Numbered from the stretch's first letter, positions 44,501 through 51,842 are shown. The stretch is 64,000 nucleotides of DNA from Tigriopus japonicus (GCA_010645155.1 CM021312.1:13797663-13861662), one strand, 5' to 3'. Program-made: numbers and translations. The notes: generated from the letters alone by a model not told the origin.

Positions 44501-47033
44501 GATAAGATTTTTGAAGAGATCACTCAAACCTCCCCCTGCATCCCTCATTGTTTACCCTTGGTAACCAAAAATTGGCAATATTCCTTCATGGAACGCCCAT
44601 TCTTAGTGATATTATGACATTTTAACAAGCAGATTTTGATATTTATGTAATTTCTGCTGACCTTAACAATTTTTTTATCTAGTTTTGACTGTTATCTGAA
44701 AGAAAGTGGTTTCATTTGTGTTTTGGCTTTCAGGGCAAGGCTCATTTATGATATCACAGCCAAAGCGAGTGGTACTAAAATTGGGGTTTCTCTTCTAATG
44801 TTACAAACAAATTGATTGATCAAAGGATGAATATCTCCTAAAACCACATTACCATCTTTTATTTTTTTTAACCTTCATCTTTGTATTATTGTTTCATGGA
44901 CAGCAATGAAGGAATATTCGAGATCACGTCACTTTGGCCGAATGCATAAGTTGACGAGGCTTTTTCCTCGAAATGTTAATGTACTCACCTCGAGACTTGT
45001 TTTTGTGTATGATACTCTATTACTTCATCTGTTCACGTAATCCAATAACAATATGATCCACTTGTCTTCAGATGATTGCGTTGACTGCCAACGAAGATCC
45101 CATCAACAGAGTCCTTGCCATTGTTGTTCCCATTGTGGAGACACCACCAACAACAACAATTATTGGGATCGGAGTCGAAATGAACCTCTTAGTAAGAGCA
45201 CCCGGTCTACCAAATGGGAAGTCTATCAAGATTGGGGTAGAGATAGCGCTGAAGCCTCATTAGAGCGCAACCTCGACCGAAGAAAGCGAGCTACTTTTGA
45301 CGTAAGTTGATCACTTTTTTAAAAAACACGTGGGTATCAGCGGGTTTAAGAGAAAGAGAGTGGATCTCCATGCCACTGAAAGTACATGACATCCAAATTT
45401 TGATAAATAGATCTTGGCCTACAATTTGTTTTTAGTTTGATGGCATAGATCAAGGATGACTCAAGCCAGGATTACTTTCAAAATACGCACTGGGTCCGAC
45501 TAGTACAATGGAAATTCAACGGAACAATTTATTTGTTGCAAAAACCTTACATTTTAGCAAAATGATCGGACCCAGTGTGTATTTTGAAATCCGTCCTGAA
45601 GTACAGTGGTTCCTGCATAGATGCGTTTTCCTTAATACATATCAATAGTTTCTTTTTAAGTAGAGTTGGACATTGGTAAAAGAAAATTATTCTGTGACCT
45701 GCTAAATATGGCAAGTGGGTGAATTCAAACGATTGAAACACATTTGAAAATTATTTGCTTGTCAAAGTTCCACAACTTGGGAATATTTTTGATAGAGGTG
45801 TAATCAAATGGACCTATTGACTACTGATGTGACCAAATTGGCCATTCCTTTGTTTGTATATTTGTATGGGTTTTTGAAATAATTGTTTGTTTGGGGTAAA
45901 TTTAAACCATTTCTTAATAAAAGCAGTGTTGCCGTAAAAGCAACAGTGTCTGATGATCATTTTCGTCACTATTATTAACGCTATCAAAAGGATTTATTGA
46001 TCTATTAAGTAAATTCTACACAACTGCAACACTTAGTTTTGACCTTCAAATGTTTTTAAGACCTTTGCTCGCCATTGACCTTTTTCCACTCTTAAGGGTT
46101 GTCTTTTTTGGCAATCCTGTTTTTGGGGGAGACCAAACCAATCAACATCTGTTGACTTCTTTTTCTGATGTGTTTGTTTTTTGTTTGTGATTTGTATTTG
46201 TTTGGTACATTTTTTGTACTTATGTCCCATAGCAGTTTGATTGTTATGTGGGTGTGGATTAGTGTCTAAAAGTTTCCTTGAGAACAGTTGGGGAGGAAAT
46301 TGTACCTGGGACCTCCTTACTAATGGGAAACTACCCTAACTCCCCAAATTGGCTATCCAAAGCAATGTATTTTGCCCAAATTGATTAGATTTGTCCAAGT
46401 TTTGTGTCTTTGCAAGTGCTTCTGGTTTGATTACACTTTTCCTCCATACTTAGGCATAACAAAAACAGAGTAACATATAAAATTTTCTTTTTATCGTTTA
46501 CCAGCAGCAAACCTAAGACTTTAATACCCAATTTTCCTCATTCTATGACCTGTGGCTCCATCTGGTGATAGCTTTTTCAAATTGTGACAAACATTATCAA
46601 TAGTTTTTGCACCATTCATTGAACTCTGAAACATTTTCAGCCGAACCTAGAATCTTCCATGAGAGTGGCCGCCAGTTCTGCCAATAAGGCCCATAGTTGG
46701 CGAGGTGATCACCCGATGAAGCACGGTCACTATTTTCAACATGAGCACAAGCATAACGAGTCGTCCAACCATCATCACCACGCCCACCATTCACACCCTC
46801 ATTCACAAGGCTCCCAACCACCCATCTCGATGCCATTTCGAACCACTTACTCCTACGGAGATGATGTGGGAGGAGCAAATTTGAAGGGCGGTTCCACCAT
46901 GTCCAACTCATCGTCTAGTCCAATCAAAAATAATTCTAGCTCAAGTCCCGTGACCAATGGGATCAAATTGGTGGGATTAGCGCAATCGAGTCCGAGAATT
47001 ATGGACAAACCATTGCAGAGTGCCAACCTTTGA
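11375..47033 (+). CDS. Large cadherin with membrane-adjacent domain (CDH23-like class), 23 visible exons, 5' end missing
   Basis: A single-pass cell-surface adhesion protein of about 2142 visible residues. Exons: 11375-11508, 12653-12799, 14274-14591, 15383-15511, 24216-24467, 24567-24698, 26142-26400, 27120-27318, 35492-35784, 36508-36593, 36656-36946, 37008-37518, 37616-37803, 37871-38060, 38126-39097, 39156-39451, 39516-39722, 39792-40036, 40161-40412, 40885-41379, 42638-42849, 45072-45301, 46641-47033. All junctions are GT-AG and phases agree throughout. I count about 13 EC repeats; calcium-site motifs include DINDNRPEF, DLNDNAPKF, DENDNPP, DENDNSPAF and DVNDNRPEF. After the last EC comes a domain resembling the membrane-adjacent domain of CDH23 (a D-x-N-x-x-x-x-x-D-R-(I/V)-I core), then one hydrophobic helix and a tail of about 440 residues. 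The first visible exon starts in phase, so start and signal peptide are absent. An arthropod cadherin of the Cad74A/Cad87A/Cad99C/CDH23 group is likely; I cannot say which. Confidence 0.93.
12653..12799 (+). CDS. Cadherin exon 2: middle of EC1
   Basis: 49 codons, phase 0 at both ends, acceptor TTTTTCCAG, donor GTAAGT. Encodes a strand-rich segment ending in a Cys-containing piece that leads into the DINDN motif of exon 3. Confidence 0.85.
12831..12967. repeat. Hairpin element in cadherin intron 2
   Basis: AAGGATTTTAACCCAAGCTT at 12831 pairs with AAGCTTGGGTTAAAATCCTT ending at 12967, a perfect 20-bp match. A weaker relative lies at 27935-28088 (AAGGATTTGAAC... and ...GGGTTGAAATCCTT). Confidence 0.75.
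14274..14591 (+). CDS. Cadherin exon 3: end of EC1 and most of EC2
   Basis: 106 codons, phase 0. Carries HIDDINDNRPEF closing EC1, then an EC2 body with ALDRDKPG and LDFDAGERQFNLTIRAQ. The acceptor is TTTTAG before CGC; the CAG seven bases later would break the frame with exon 2. Confidence 0.93.
15383..15511 (+). CDS. Cadherin exon 4: end of EC2, start of EC3
   Basis: 43 codons. DNGNPPMSS is the usual D-x-G-x-P-P-x-S cadherin strand. The linker reads NVNDSDDLGPKF, a weakened calcium motif. Followed by an 8.7-kb intron, the largest in the gene. Confidence 0.93.
15512..24215. other. Cadherin intron 4 (8.7 kb), no nested gene supported
   Basis: GTAAAG to TTTCAG. Apart from a short perfect inverted repeat at 20905-20999 and scattered GGCAACACTG-like motifs (near 17771 and 18147), I see only AT-rich sequence and short open frames without domain content. 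The overlapping frames at 22645-23010 (both strands) show nothing recognisable. Confidence 0.6.
20905..20999. repeat. Short inverted repeat with 22-bp near-perfect arms
   Basis: CAAAATCAAGTCAGATTAAC at 20905 is matched in reverse complement ending at 20999, with a loop of about 48 bp. It could be a tiny MITE or a stem-loop in the intron transcript. Confidence 0.8.
24216..24467 (+). CDS. Cadherin exon 5: EC3 body
   Basis: 84 codons, phase 0. Contains HASDQDIG, LHYSIVKGNQDDYFSIDPATGLLY, the standard EC core (given here in part: YFSIDPATG). Confidence 0.93.
24567..24698 (+). CDS. Cadherin exon 6: end of EC3, start of EC4
   Basis: 44 codons, phase 0. Contains IEDLNDNAPKF and the next EC opening TIVENLPDG, then ATDADK. 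Separated from exon 5 by a 99-bp intron. Confidence 0.94.
24872..25714. mobile_element. Possible Tc1/mariner-type non-autonomous element in cadherin intron 6
   Basis: The ends read GTACAGGGTGCGCC at 24872 and GGCGCCCCCTGTAC ending at 25714, a 14-bp inverted repeat with one mismatch. Reading the flanking TA as target duplication fits mariner-type ends (TA-CAGGG...CCCTG-TA). The 840-bp interior has no transposase frame. Beyond the 14 bases the ends diverge, so this could also be two unrelated ends. Confidence 0.45.
26142..26400 (+). CDS. Cadherin exon 7: EC4 body and DENDNPP linker
   Basis: 86 codons plus one base, ends in phase 1. Contains FEIGATTGTLSL, LDFEAREF and HIEDENDNPPTY. Good match to EC consensus. 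Confidence 0.95.
27120..27318 (+). CDS. Cadherin exon 8: EC5 first half
   Basis: Starts in phase 1, ends in phase 2. Contains INVTDNDSGFNAQVKIQLL and FTINEDTGEIRTL, a clear EC core. Followed by an 8.2-kb intron. Confidence 0.94.
27935..28088. repeat. Degenerate relative of the AAGGATTT hairpin
   Basis: Ends AAGGATTTGAACTTAAAC and GAGCTCGGGTTGAAATCCTT, with an inner imperfect pair around AGATGGTGC and GCGCCATCT. Older or a divergent subfamily of the element at 12831. Confidence 0.4.
28052..28345 (-). other. Possible small secreted-peptide ORF nested in cadherin intron 8
   Basis: A 97-codon minus-strand frame. Residues 1-25 look like a signal peptide (hydrophobic, ending S-S-V-I-A-G), and the codons just after end at a plausible donor (GCAG/GTATGA, position 28273). 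Read without splicing, the frame goes on through a Cys-containing segment to a dibasic site (F-D-L-S-K-R-G). The 3' part overlaps a hairpin repeat, so the frame may be chance. No family recognised. Confidence 0.2.
31800..32880 (+). mobile_element. Decayed non-LTR retrotransposon (LINE) reverse-transcriptase fragment
   Basis: Conserved reverse-transcriptase blocks are readable across several frames: a GIPRSI...LLANIYAG segment at about 31810, GLPQGDPLSPILFNLYVSDL at about 31918-31977, YADDLVLLAD from 32037, a GLQVNAIKTKAMVF block near 32126, then FNYVGFTF near 32236. A later frame ends in C-x-x-C-x(7)-H-x-H, like the C-terminal zinc knuckle of some LINEs. Frameshifts and in-frame stops (before the QGDPLS block and before the YADD block) show it is dead. 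The 5' part and endonuclease are missing. Clade not determined. It is sense to the cadherin transcript. Confidence 0.85.
33096..33347. mobile_element. hAT-type MITE, 252 bp, with 8-bp target-site duplication
   Basis: Terminal inverted repeats CAGGGGTCGGCAACC and GGTTGCCGACCCCTG are typical of hAT elements. The flanks are TTCTGGAG (33088-33095) and TTCTAGAG (33348-33355), an 8-bp duplication with one change, as hAT insertion predicts. The interior is rich in GGCCCAC repeats and carries no transposase. A second, one-ended relative lies at 51843. Confidence 0.9.
35492..35784 (+). CDS. Cadherin exon 9: end of EC5, start of degenerate EC6
   Basis: Phase 2 in, phase 1 out. Begins YMLTIKATDQAANKAKRF, completing EC5. 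The expected DxNDN linker is replaced by IYIEAPKVP, so no calcium site is evident at this junction. Confidence 0.92.
36508..36593 (+). CDS. Cadherin exon 10: EC6, short exon
   Basis: 86 bp. Contains FGIDRRNGKIGLVKDI, the EC6 core (F-x-I-D-x-x-x-G-x-I). Followed by a 62-bp intron. Confidence 0.9.
36656..36946 (+). CDS. Cadherin exon 11: end of EC6, first part of EC7
   Basis: 97 codons, phase 0. EC6 ends in ITDPEEEIVTQIPF, again without DxNDN, then EC7 opens with NFTVKENLPG. Intron retention upstream would stop the frame quickly. Confidence 0.92.
37008..37518 (+). CDS. Cadherin exon 12: end of EC7, EC8, start of EC9
   Basis: 511 bp. VALDREDTAVFEL and DVEDENDNSPAF close EC7. EC8 has VTDPDLNDRIQ and FRLDPSSGNVFL, but its linker reads LLDTKADKPPVI, which lacks the calcium-binding Asn-Asp. 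Confidence 0.95.
37616..37803 (+). CDS. Cadherin exon 13: EC9 first part
   Basis: Contains LLVNEDTPPGTQLARVMATDESS. Ends in phase 0 at a GTAATA donor. Confidence 0.93.
37871..38060 (+). CDS. Cadherin exon 14: EC9 end, EC10 start
   Basis: Contains IAKDSGDIVLNRKL, NITVRDENDMETI and VKDINDHKPRF. Ends in phase 1 within the EC10 opening F-N-I-T-E-G. Confidence 0.95.
38126..39097 (+). CDS. Cadherin exon 15: EC10, EC11, Thr/Ser-acidic linker, EC12 start
   Basis: The longest exon (972 bp). EC10 closes with VMDINNYEPEF, EC11 has INASDKDGQEVQF. Then comes a stretch of about 60 residues unlike a cadherin fold: a Thr/Ser run (about 38750-38800), an acidic segment (I-E-D-V-I-E-D-I-V-V-D-Y-E-E) and a basic piece (T-P-R-R-Q-E-P-R-K). 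EC12 follows. Confidence 0.95.
39156..39451 (+). CDS. Cadherin exon 16: EC12 end, EC13 start
   Basis: Contains YNFTIKAYIPAP and TILDVNDNRPEF, a full calcium linker, then the EC13 opening up to M-L-A-K-I-E. Confidence 0.95.
39516..39722 (+). CDS. Cadherin exon 17: EC13
   Basis: 69 codons, phase 0. Contains AWDADLGLNAEIRYTLVS, FKIQPETGDLEL and VEAKDSRGER. This is the last EC repeat. Confidence 0.95.
39792..40036 (+). CDS. Cadherin exon 18: membrane-adjacent domain
   Basis: No EC calcium motifs. The end of the exon (VYATDSNHLVNTDRIIR) lines up with the CDH23 membrane-adjacent segment of the form V-N-x-D-T-N-x-x-x-D-x-D-R-V-I. This places the protein among CDH23/PCDH15-like cadherins rather than classical ones. 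Confidence 0.88.
40161..40412 (+). CDS. Cadherin exon 19: stalk and transmembrane helix
   Basis: Ends the membrane-adjacent domain, then a short His-containing stalk (HGHHHGEG) and a hydrophobic helix of about 23 residues (VTLLIMACAIFLGGLIALV...) followed by basic residues RYKK, consistent with an extracellular N-terminus. Confidence 0.95.
40467..40797. repeat. Foldback repeat family, copy in cadherin intron 19
   Basis: Arms CCAGTGAAAAGAAATCAACT (40467) and the imperfect reverse complement ending at 40797, with pairing over roughly 110 bases each side. The same family forms an inverted repeat at about 51425-51782. Single arms appear near 47466-47611 and 10755-10900. Confidence 0.6.
40885..41379 (+). 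CDS. Cadherin exon 20: proximal cytoplasmic tail
   Basis: Starts in phase 2 (the AAG acceptor is unusual but the frame and content agree). Encodes GIKAYPAPLAIPLPF, a proline run MDAPPPPPQ, a Ser/Arg/Lys-rich middle and an acidic, Cys-rich end (E-S-E-D-C-C-D-C). The proline run could bind SH3 or EVH1 domains (inference). Confidence 0.9.
41699..41935. repeat. Inverted-repeat element family C, shorter copy
   Basis: Opens with AGAAGCTCATGGGAAAGAA and closes with an imperfect inverse (ACTTCTTTCACCTGATTTTC). An internal stretch GCCACCATCAA is shared with the longer copy at 61549-61892. No coding content. Confidence 0.55.
42638..42849 (+). CDS. Cadherin exon 21: Cys and Ser/Arg-rich tail
   Basis: Joins exon 20 at a Cys codon (TG/T). 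Encodes D-S-C-S-E-C, then His/Ser/Arg-rich sequence (SHLSHRRQTRRHKSASPSRK). Ends in phase 1. Confidence 0.9.
43302..43565. mobile_element. MITE family A, copy 1 (264 bp)
   Basis: Starts GGATGAGTGTAATCGAACGA and ends in its imperfect reverse complement (CGTTGGATTACACTCATCC). Terminal pairing extends about 60 bp each side, including GGCCAAAATGGCTAGGGATG matched by CATCCCTAGTCATTTTGGCC. A short AAT flanks both ends and may be the target duplication. A second copy at 62148-63060 carries element B inside it. Confidence 0.8.
43755..43838 (+). repeat. tRNA-derived SINE or tRNA pseudogene fragment
   Basis: A pol III A box (TGGCCTAGTGC, 43768-43778, one position off consensus) and a consensus B box (GTTCGATCC, 43812-43820) are correctly spaced. 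The outer stem GTGGGTG/CGCCCAC pairs. The T-stem does not pair and there are extra bases between T-loop and acceptor stem, so a working tRNA is unlikely. Confidence 0.5.
43914..44545. mobile_element. Terminal-inverted-repeat element B, copy 1 (632 bp)
   Basis: Ends AGGCATGCAGGGGGAGGTTT and its inverse; the inverted repeat runs about 75 bp and includes GATCTCTTCAAAAATC(T)ATCGCGGGCGGAT and AAAAGGCTTGTT. The interior has no long frame. Copy 2 lies at 62393-63034 with high similarity end to end, so this is a defined non-autonomous DNA element. The immediate flanks here are inverted (CAATG/CATTG), not direct, so the target duplication is unclear in this copy. Confidence 0.88.
45072..45301 (+). CDS. 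Cadherin exon 22: Cys-rich then Trp/Arg-rich tail
   Basis: Encodes D-D-C-V-D-C, then C-H-C-C-S-H-C-G-D, an Asn run, and W-E-V-Y-Q-D-W-G-R. Two other frames are also open over this exon but only this one joins exons 21 and 23 in phase. Confidence 0.88.
46641..47033 (+). CDS. Cadherin exon 23: His-rich C-terminus and stop
   Basis: 130 codons plus stop. A His-rich run (HGHYFQHEHKHNESSNHHHH, continuing HAHHSHPHS) is followed by a Ser/Asn-rich stretch and the end P-L-Q-S-A-N-L. The C-terminus does not match a canonical PDZ ligand. Confidence 0.92.
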   Translation, partial: PNLESSMRVAASSANKAHSWRGDHPMKHGHYFQHEHKHNESSNHHHHAHHSHPHSQGSQPPISMPFRTTYSYGDDVGGANLKGGSTMSNSSSSPIKNNSSSSPVTNGIKLVGLAQSSPRIMDKPLQSANL

Positions 47034-47169
47034 TCGAGTATGATACAATATTAAAGCAGCTTTGAAATTGGAGATGTTCCGGTGCAGTTCCAAGTGCAAG
47101 TTTGTTATGATCACTTTTGAATGTGAAGATGTGTACTTTTATTTACAAGTTGCTTTGCAGTTAGGCTGA

Positions 47170-47175
47170 AATAAA
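47170..47175 (+). terminator. Polyadenylation signal of the cadherin gene
   Basis: AATAAA, 137 bp after the stop codon, the first on this strand after the CDS. Confidence 0.7.
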
Positions 47176-49163
47176 CGATTTTATAGAACAAATCAATCAT
47201 GTGTCAAGGTCTTTGTTTTTGTGCTTGTGATGGTATAGAGGTCCAAATTTAGAGCAAAAACGAAGCTTATGAAAGGATTGAAGAAAAGTTGGTCCGATAG
47301 CCATGTTTCAGGGGTTTTATTTTAACATCCTGTAACGGCTCCAGGATTCTTTTAAGAATCTTCAGTTGTTAAAGAGCAACAGTCATGTTTTCATGAGTTT
47401 TGGCTTGTTTCTGGACGAGGAAATAAGTTACATCAATCAGGAAGCACTGAATTTCTGGAGTGAGAGGCTAACGGTGAGAATTTTGATTTCCAAAAGAGTT
47501 AATTCAATTGCATTTTTTTGCAAACCAGACCTGACTTATATTCAGTAGATGATGTATTTCAATTTTCAGCTCAATTGAATGCCAGAGCGAAAAGTTATGC
47601 CTTCTCAAACTTATGTACTGAAGAGAGCTAGCTGCATGCAGGTATTGTTTTTCATACTAGTGACCGAAGAGGAATAACTTGTTAAGTCAAGGAAAAGTTC
47701 AAATCTAGAGACAAAAAGTTAGTACAAACCTTGAAGTAAAGCCTTGTACTGTACTGCGCACCCAGTCTTTACAACCTCCTTCCTTCCATATTACGACGAT
47801 TCTACACATTTGATGACCCATTAGTAGCGGATATTTTCGTGGCTTTTCCGCTTCACCGCTTAACTGATTAACACTATGATCCGACCAATAGTGTTCAATG
47901 TCGGTTGGCATTCTTAAACCAGATTGGCCAGAGTATGAGGAAAAGCAGTCATGCAGATAAGCGGAAAAGCCACCAAAATATCAGCTATTGAGTTTCAAGT
48001 CCCACCTCGACGAGTTTTTAACCACCATTCCTGACCAACCCTATGTTCAAGGACTTTATTGGGCGGCAAATTCAAACTCATTAACAGACCAATGACTTTA
48101 TCCTCCCCGGATGTCTAAGCTCATTCAAACAATTACATGCAATCCATTAGGTGCATTGGTAAAAAAATCCGTAAAAAAATAGTAATAATAAATGACACAA
48201 GTCAGCTTTGGACTGAAGCATCCAGGTCTTCCATGATCCTTGCCCAAAGATATCGATTAACTGGTTTAGTCCTTACTATAAACGACGAACTGCTTTAACC
48301 ACCGTCAGGAAAACCCAAAAATCATTCCATTTTCCTTCTAGCCAAGCGTCATTGTAACTAGTCAAGAGCTGATGGACATCGATTGATAAAGTGGTTCAAA
48401 TAACCAAATGCACCTTATCATTGAGTTCTTGAGGTGTTTTCTTCCTGTTCAATGGCGGAAAAACAAGCTTGCGCAATTTCAACCGGTTGATGTGATGTGT
48501 TAAGTGCTGATAAAAAAGATCGAAGTCAAAAGTAGAACTGTTTCCTTTGACAGAACCAATCTAAAAAACAAGTGCGATGCAATTTTCAAGAGCTCAGAGT
48601 ACGGATTATTTCTGTAATTCCTTCGGAAGTTAACGTACTCTTGTTTGGTATTTCTTTTACCTTAAGAGTTTTGATTGCACAAACAATAATCGATCGATGA
48701 TTTTTAATCTGTTTCAAGGTTACATTCGACAAACAAAACCAGACTTAGTGCTATTCCCATTTTTTTTGGCGGAATCAGACAAACGAAAAAAAAATTGAAA
48801 TTTTTAAGTCAGGTACTCTACAGTAAAAGCCAAGACTAAAGTTCTCACGAAGTTTAAAAAGGACCATCAAAAGTGACGAAAGCTACTCAAAACGTTGGCT
48901 TTTTCCATATTTATACCATGCTCATTTTACAAGAACAATGCTCGACAGTTTGTCTTTCATCAAAATGATGAGGTCACGTACAAAAACAAGTCAATCTATC
49001 CGTCAGATCGACATTTATTTGACAAGAAATGAGGAGAATTGCCAACATATAAATATTTCCCCCTGAACTGATCTGGACACCATTCTTCAATCGACGCTTC
49101 CCTTGGAAAGATCTGATAGTTGAGAGATACACACTTGTTCCACAGTTTTCGTTGTGATTCCCC
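47176..49163. other. Intergenic region, cadherin to peptide precursor 1
   Basis: Contains a single-arm copy of the foldback repeat (about 47466-47611). No gene or RNA seen. The promoter of the downstream peptide gene should lie here, but no element is distinctive. Confidence 0.6.
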
Positions 49164-50637
49164 ATGCCGGAACATGGTCCAATTTCAAGAGTTCTAACTG
49201 TGATAGCATTGATTGCCACCATCAATGACTTGGGTGCCACAGCCCGAGGTAAGTGTATTCCCATCTTTCATTTCCCTCCAATATAATTAATTATTTACCA
49301 ATGGTTATGTTCTTTTAGAGTTTCCTCTGGAGTCCGACAACTTTCATAGTTATGAAAGACCTGAGGAGCGACTTCAACGCTCATCAATTGGAGTCCGAGA
49401 AGTCGAGAGGGAATTAAAACAATTGCGTCTGATCCAGCAACTACAGGTAAACTAAGTTTAAAACATAAATCTGGAAATTTCCTAAGAACCTTCAACCTTT
49501 TCGTTATCATGAATCCTTACCTATAATCCATATATTTCTTGACTTCTGTAATAAACTGGTCGGTCGGGGATATATGGAAAAGTAAGTTCAAAGAAAAAAT
49601 TAGACAATTGAGGCAAAATGGGATTTGATTAAGATTCTCAAACCTTCCTAATCGAATAGAATACCATTTTGTGGTAATTTGGGATTCAGCCAAGCAAACA
49701 TAACAAACTCAATCTTTGAATCGCCCAACCTTGAGCTCTAAACTATCCCTAGTCATTTATTTGGCCTCAAGAATTCATTGTTGAATTTGCCTAGACTTAC
49801 AGAGAACCGTCTCTTGAACCGTACGAAGTCTAGATTTCTGTCCTCAATTCTTGATCCCAGAATCCAATCCTGTCTCTTGGCTTTCAGGAATTTCACCACA
49901 AGCCGCGCCAAATGCAACCAATCCATGTAGAGATACCCATAAAGAGATCAGTCTTACCTTTAAAACGGTCACCCCGCGCCACCAAAGAGGAGAATGTGGA
50001 CATTTGGTTGCGCGCTCGGCGCGCCGGTCACGCTCCCAATCCCAATCCTGTTAAGGATAACTCTGCGGATAGTTCAGGACAAAGGAATGGCGCCAATTCA
50101 GGGGACGAAATGATGCGCAGTCGTTTGAGCCGCAGCCCATCTTTGGATTTGATCCAATCAAACTGGTTGAGATCTAAAAAGGACCAAGCTCAGAACAGCC
50201 AAGCGGTGAAGCCGAGATTCGAGCGGAGCTACACCAACTTCAGTCCGGACTTCTTTCTCAAGGCTAAACGGACAACTGGACGGACTTATCAGGATTATTC
50301 GGACTACACCCCAGAGTTCTATTTGAAGGCCAAACGAGCTCTAGACTTCTACCTGAAATCAAAGAGGTCGAATCCACGTACTGTCCATTCGGACTACACC
50401 CCGGACTTCTATCTTAAAGCCAAACGTGCTCTACTAGGACCTTTTCACCCAACCCCTGAACCTGAAAACCATCAAGATGTGGCTCTCATTCAACCCCTCA
50501 ATGACCCTGTCTATGATCACATGGGTGACTTTCTCTCTCGTGACTTTTATTTCAAAGCCAAAAGAGCGTCCAAAAGACCAACACCGCCCGAAGAATCTCC
50601 ACAAGACTTTCTGGCGGATTTTTACTTGAAATCTTAA
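49164..50637 (+). CDS. Multi-copy secreted peptide precursor 1 (FYLKAKR family), complete
   Basis: Three exons (49164-49248, 49319-49446, 49888-50637), phases consistent, 320 residues. The ATG at 49164 gives a signal peptide (hydrophobic L-T-V-I-A-L-I-A-T-I, then D-L-G-A-T-A). Exon 3 carries eight cores: DIWLRARR (109-116), NWLRSKK (163-169), DFFLKAKR (192-199), EFYLKAKR (214-221), DFYLKSKR (224-231), DFYLKAKR (244-251), DFYFKAKR (290-297) and a final DFYLKS at the stop (315-320). The segment S-D-Y-T-P-(E/D)-F-Y-L-K-A-K-R occurs twice. Each core ends in a K/R-x-K-R furin- or prohormone-convertase-type site. This is the design of a neuropeptide or other secreted multi-peptide precursor. No glycine precedes the basic sites, so products would not be amidated. 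I do not recognise the peptide family; function unknown. Confidence 0.85.
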
Positions 50638-51087
50638 AAAGGGACAACATCCCACGTTCGAAGCGAATCCAGTTCCAGATGTTTAGTATCGAATGGTCAC
50701 GTTTCTTAGCCGTTTGTTCCACGAACAAACGACCTCGAAACGTCAACCGTCTTTTCTTTCTCGTTGTGTTGAGGGGGAGGATTGTTATTATTACTCTTAA
50801 TGTGGGTGTTCTGCATTACATAAGATGTTCTCTAGCCCATCTCTCTACCCTATGAGAAGCTTGAAGCCCTGATGTCGGTAATGTTTCTAGTACTCCATGA
50901 TTCTGTGCCTATTTCAAGCAACCTTGTTTTACCTTCACCTTCAATCCCAGCGGACGCAAATGCATTTCAAAGGCGACAATTCCAAGCAAATCCCATTCCA
51001 ACTAGTTATGGGGACAGTAATAAGCTCAACTCCCTTCAAAGAGGAGGTGTTGACTCCTGTATTCAATGTGTTTTGAACCATAGAGCA

Positions 51088-51093
51088 AATAAA
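51088..51093 (+). terminator. Candidate polyadenylation signal of peptide precursor 1
   Basis: AATAAA about 450 bp after the stop. It is the first exact hexamer I noticed downstream; a nearer variant may be used instead. Confidence 0.4.
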
Positions 51094-51424
51094 CTCACCA
51101 AAGTACGCCACCTGCCTTTCAGGCCATCAATACATATGTTCTACGCACTTGCTACACAAAAATTGGCGTAATGCCCTTATCAATACATCTTTTAAGACTC
51201 AGCTAAGAGATGGAATCGCAACTGAATTAGCCCAAGGATCACTGGTAGGGAAACCTCAGATGACAAGACACGAATTGCCATTGTCTTTTTCAATTCACTA
51301 AAAACCTCTTGCCTTTACTTGTTAGCCTTATAAAGAAATTGTTGTAATCAAATTTTTACCGCAGGTAGTTGTGGATTCGCCTCTTCAAGGTTGGAAAAGA
51401 CTACACATGAACCACTGAATTTTT

Positions 51425-51782
51425 CAGGATTAAGAGGCTAACGAATAAAATCAATTATGCTCTTCTACAAAAGAGCCCTTGCTTTTGTTGACTGAATTCT
51501 CGTATTTCAAATTTCAGCTCAATCAAACCTCGGAATCAAAAGTTATGCTCCCTTAAAATTCCGAGCAAATCCTGGTAAGAATGAAAGAGCTGACCCTTTT
51601 CTGGAAAATTGTTAACACAAAAGGGCGACTTCGTTCATTCTATGCCCTCTTCAGTATATAACTTTGAGAAAGCATAACTTTTTACTCCTACATTTGATTT
51701 AGCTTAAAATCGAAATACAAAGTCTACTCAATGCAAACAAGGTCTCGGTAGCAAAAGAGCGCAATCAAGTTAATCTTACTGG
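51425..51782. repeat. Foldback repeat family, intergenic copy
   Basis: The left arm includes TTTCAGCTCAATC...CAAAAGTTATGCTCC and the right arm its inverse (GCATAACTTTTTACTC...GATTTAGCTT). Ends read CAGGATTAAG-like and ...TTAATCTTACTGG. Same family as 40467-40797. Confidence 0.55.
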
Positions 51783-51842
51783 ATATCAAAATTCTTATCA
51801 TTTGCCCCACACTCCAGGAAATTTAGTGTTTCTTTGACTAGA

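Larger units (their letters stand above)
42850..45071. other. Cadherin intron 21 (2.2 kb) with three repeat insertions
   Basis: Contains MITE A (43302-43565), a tRNA-like SINE fragment (43755-43838) and element B (43914-44545). The remainder is AT-rich without genes. Confidence 0.8.

Noticed and set aside
45072..45263. Alternative frame over cadherin exon 22
   Set aside because: Does not keep phase with exons 21 and 23; it is a shadow of the coding frame.
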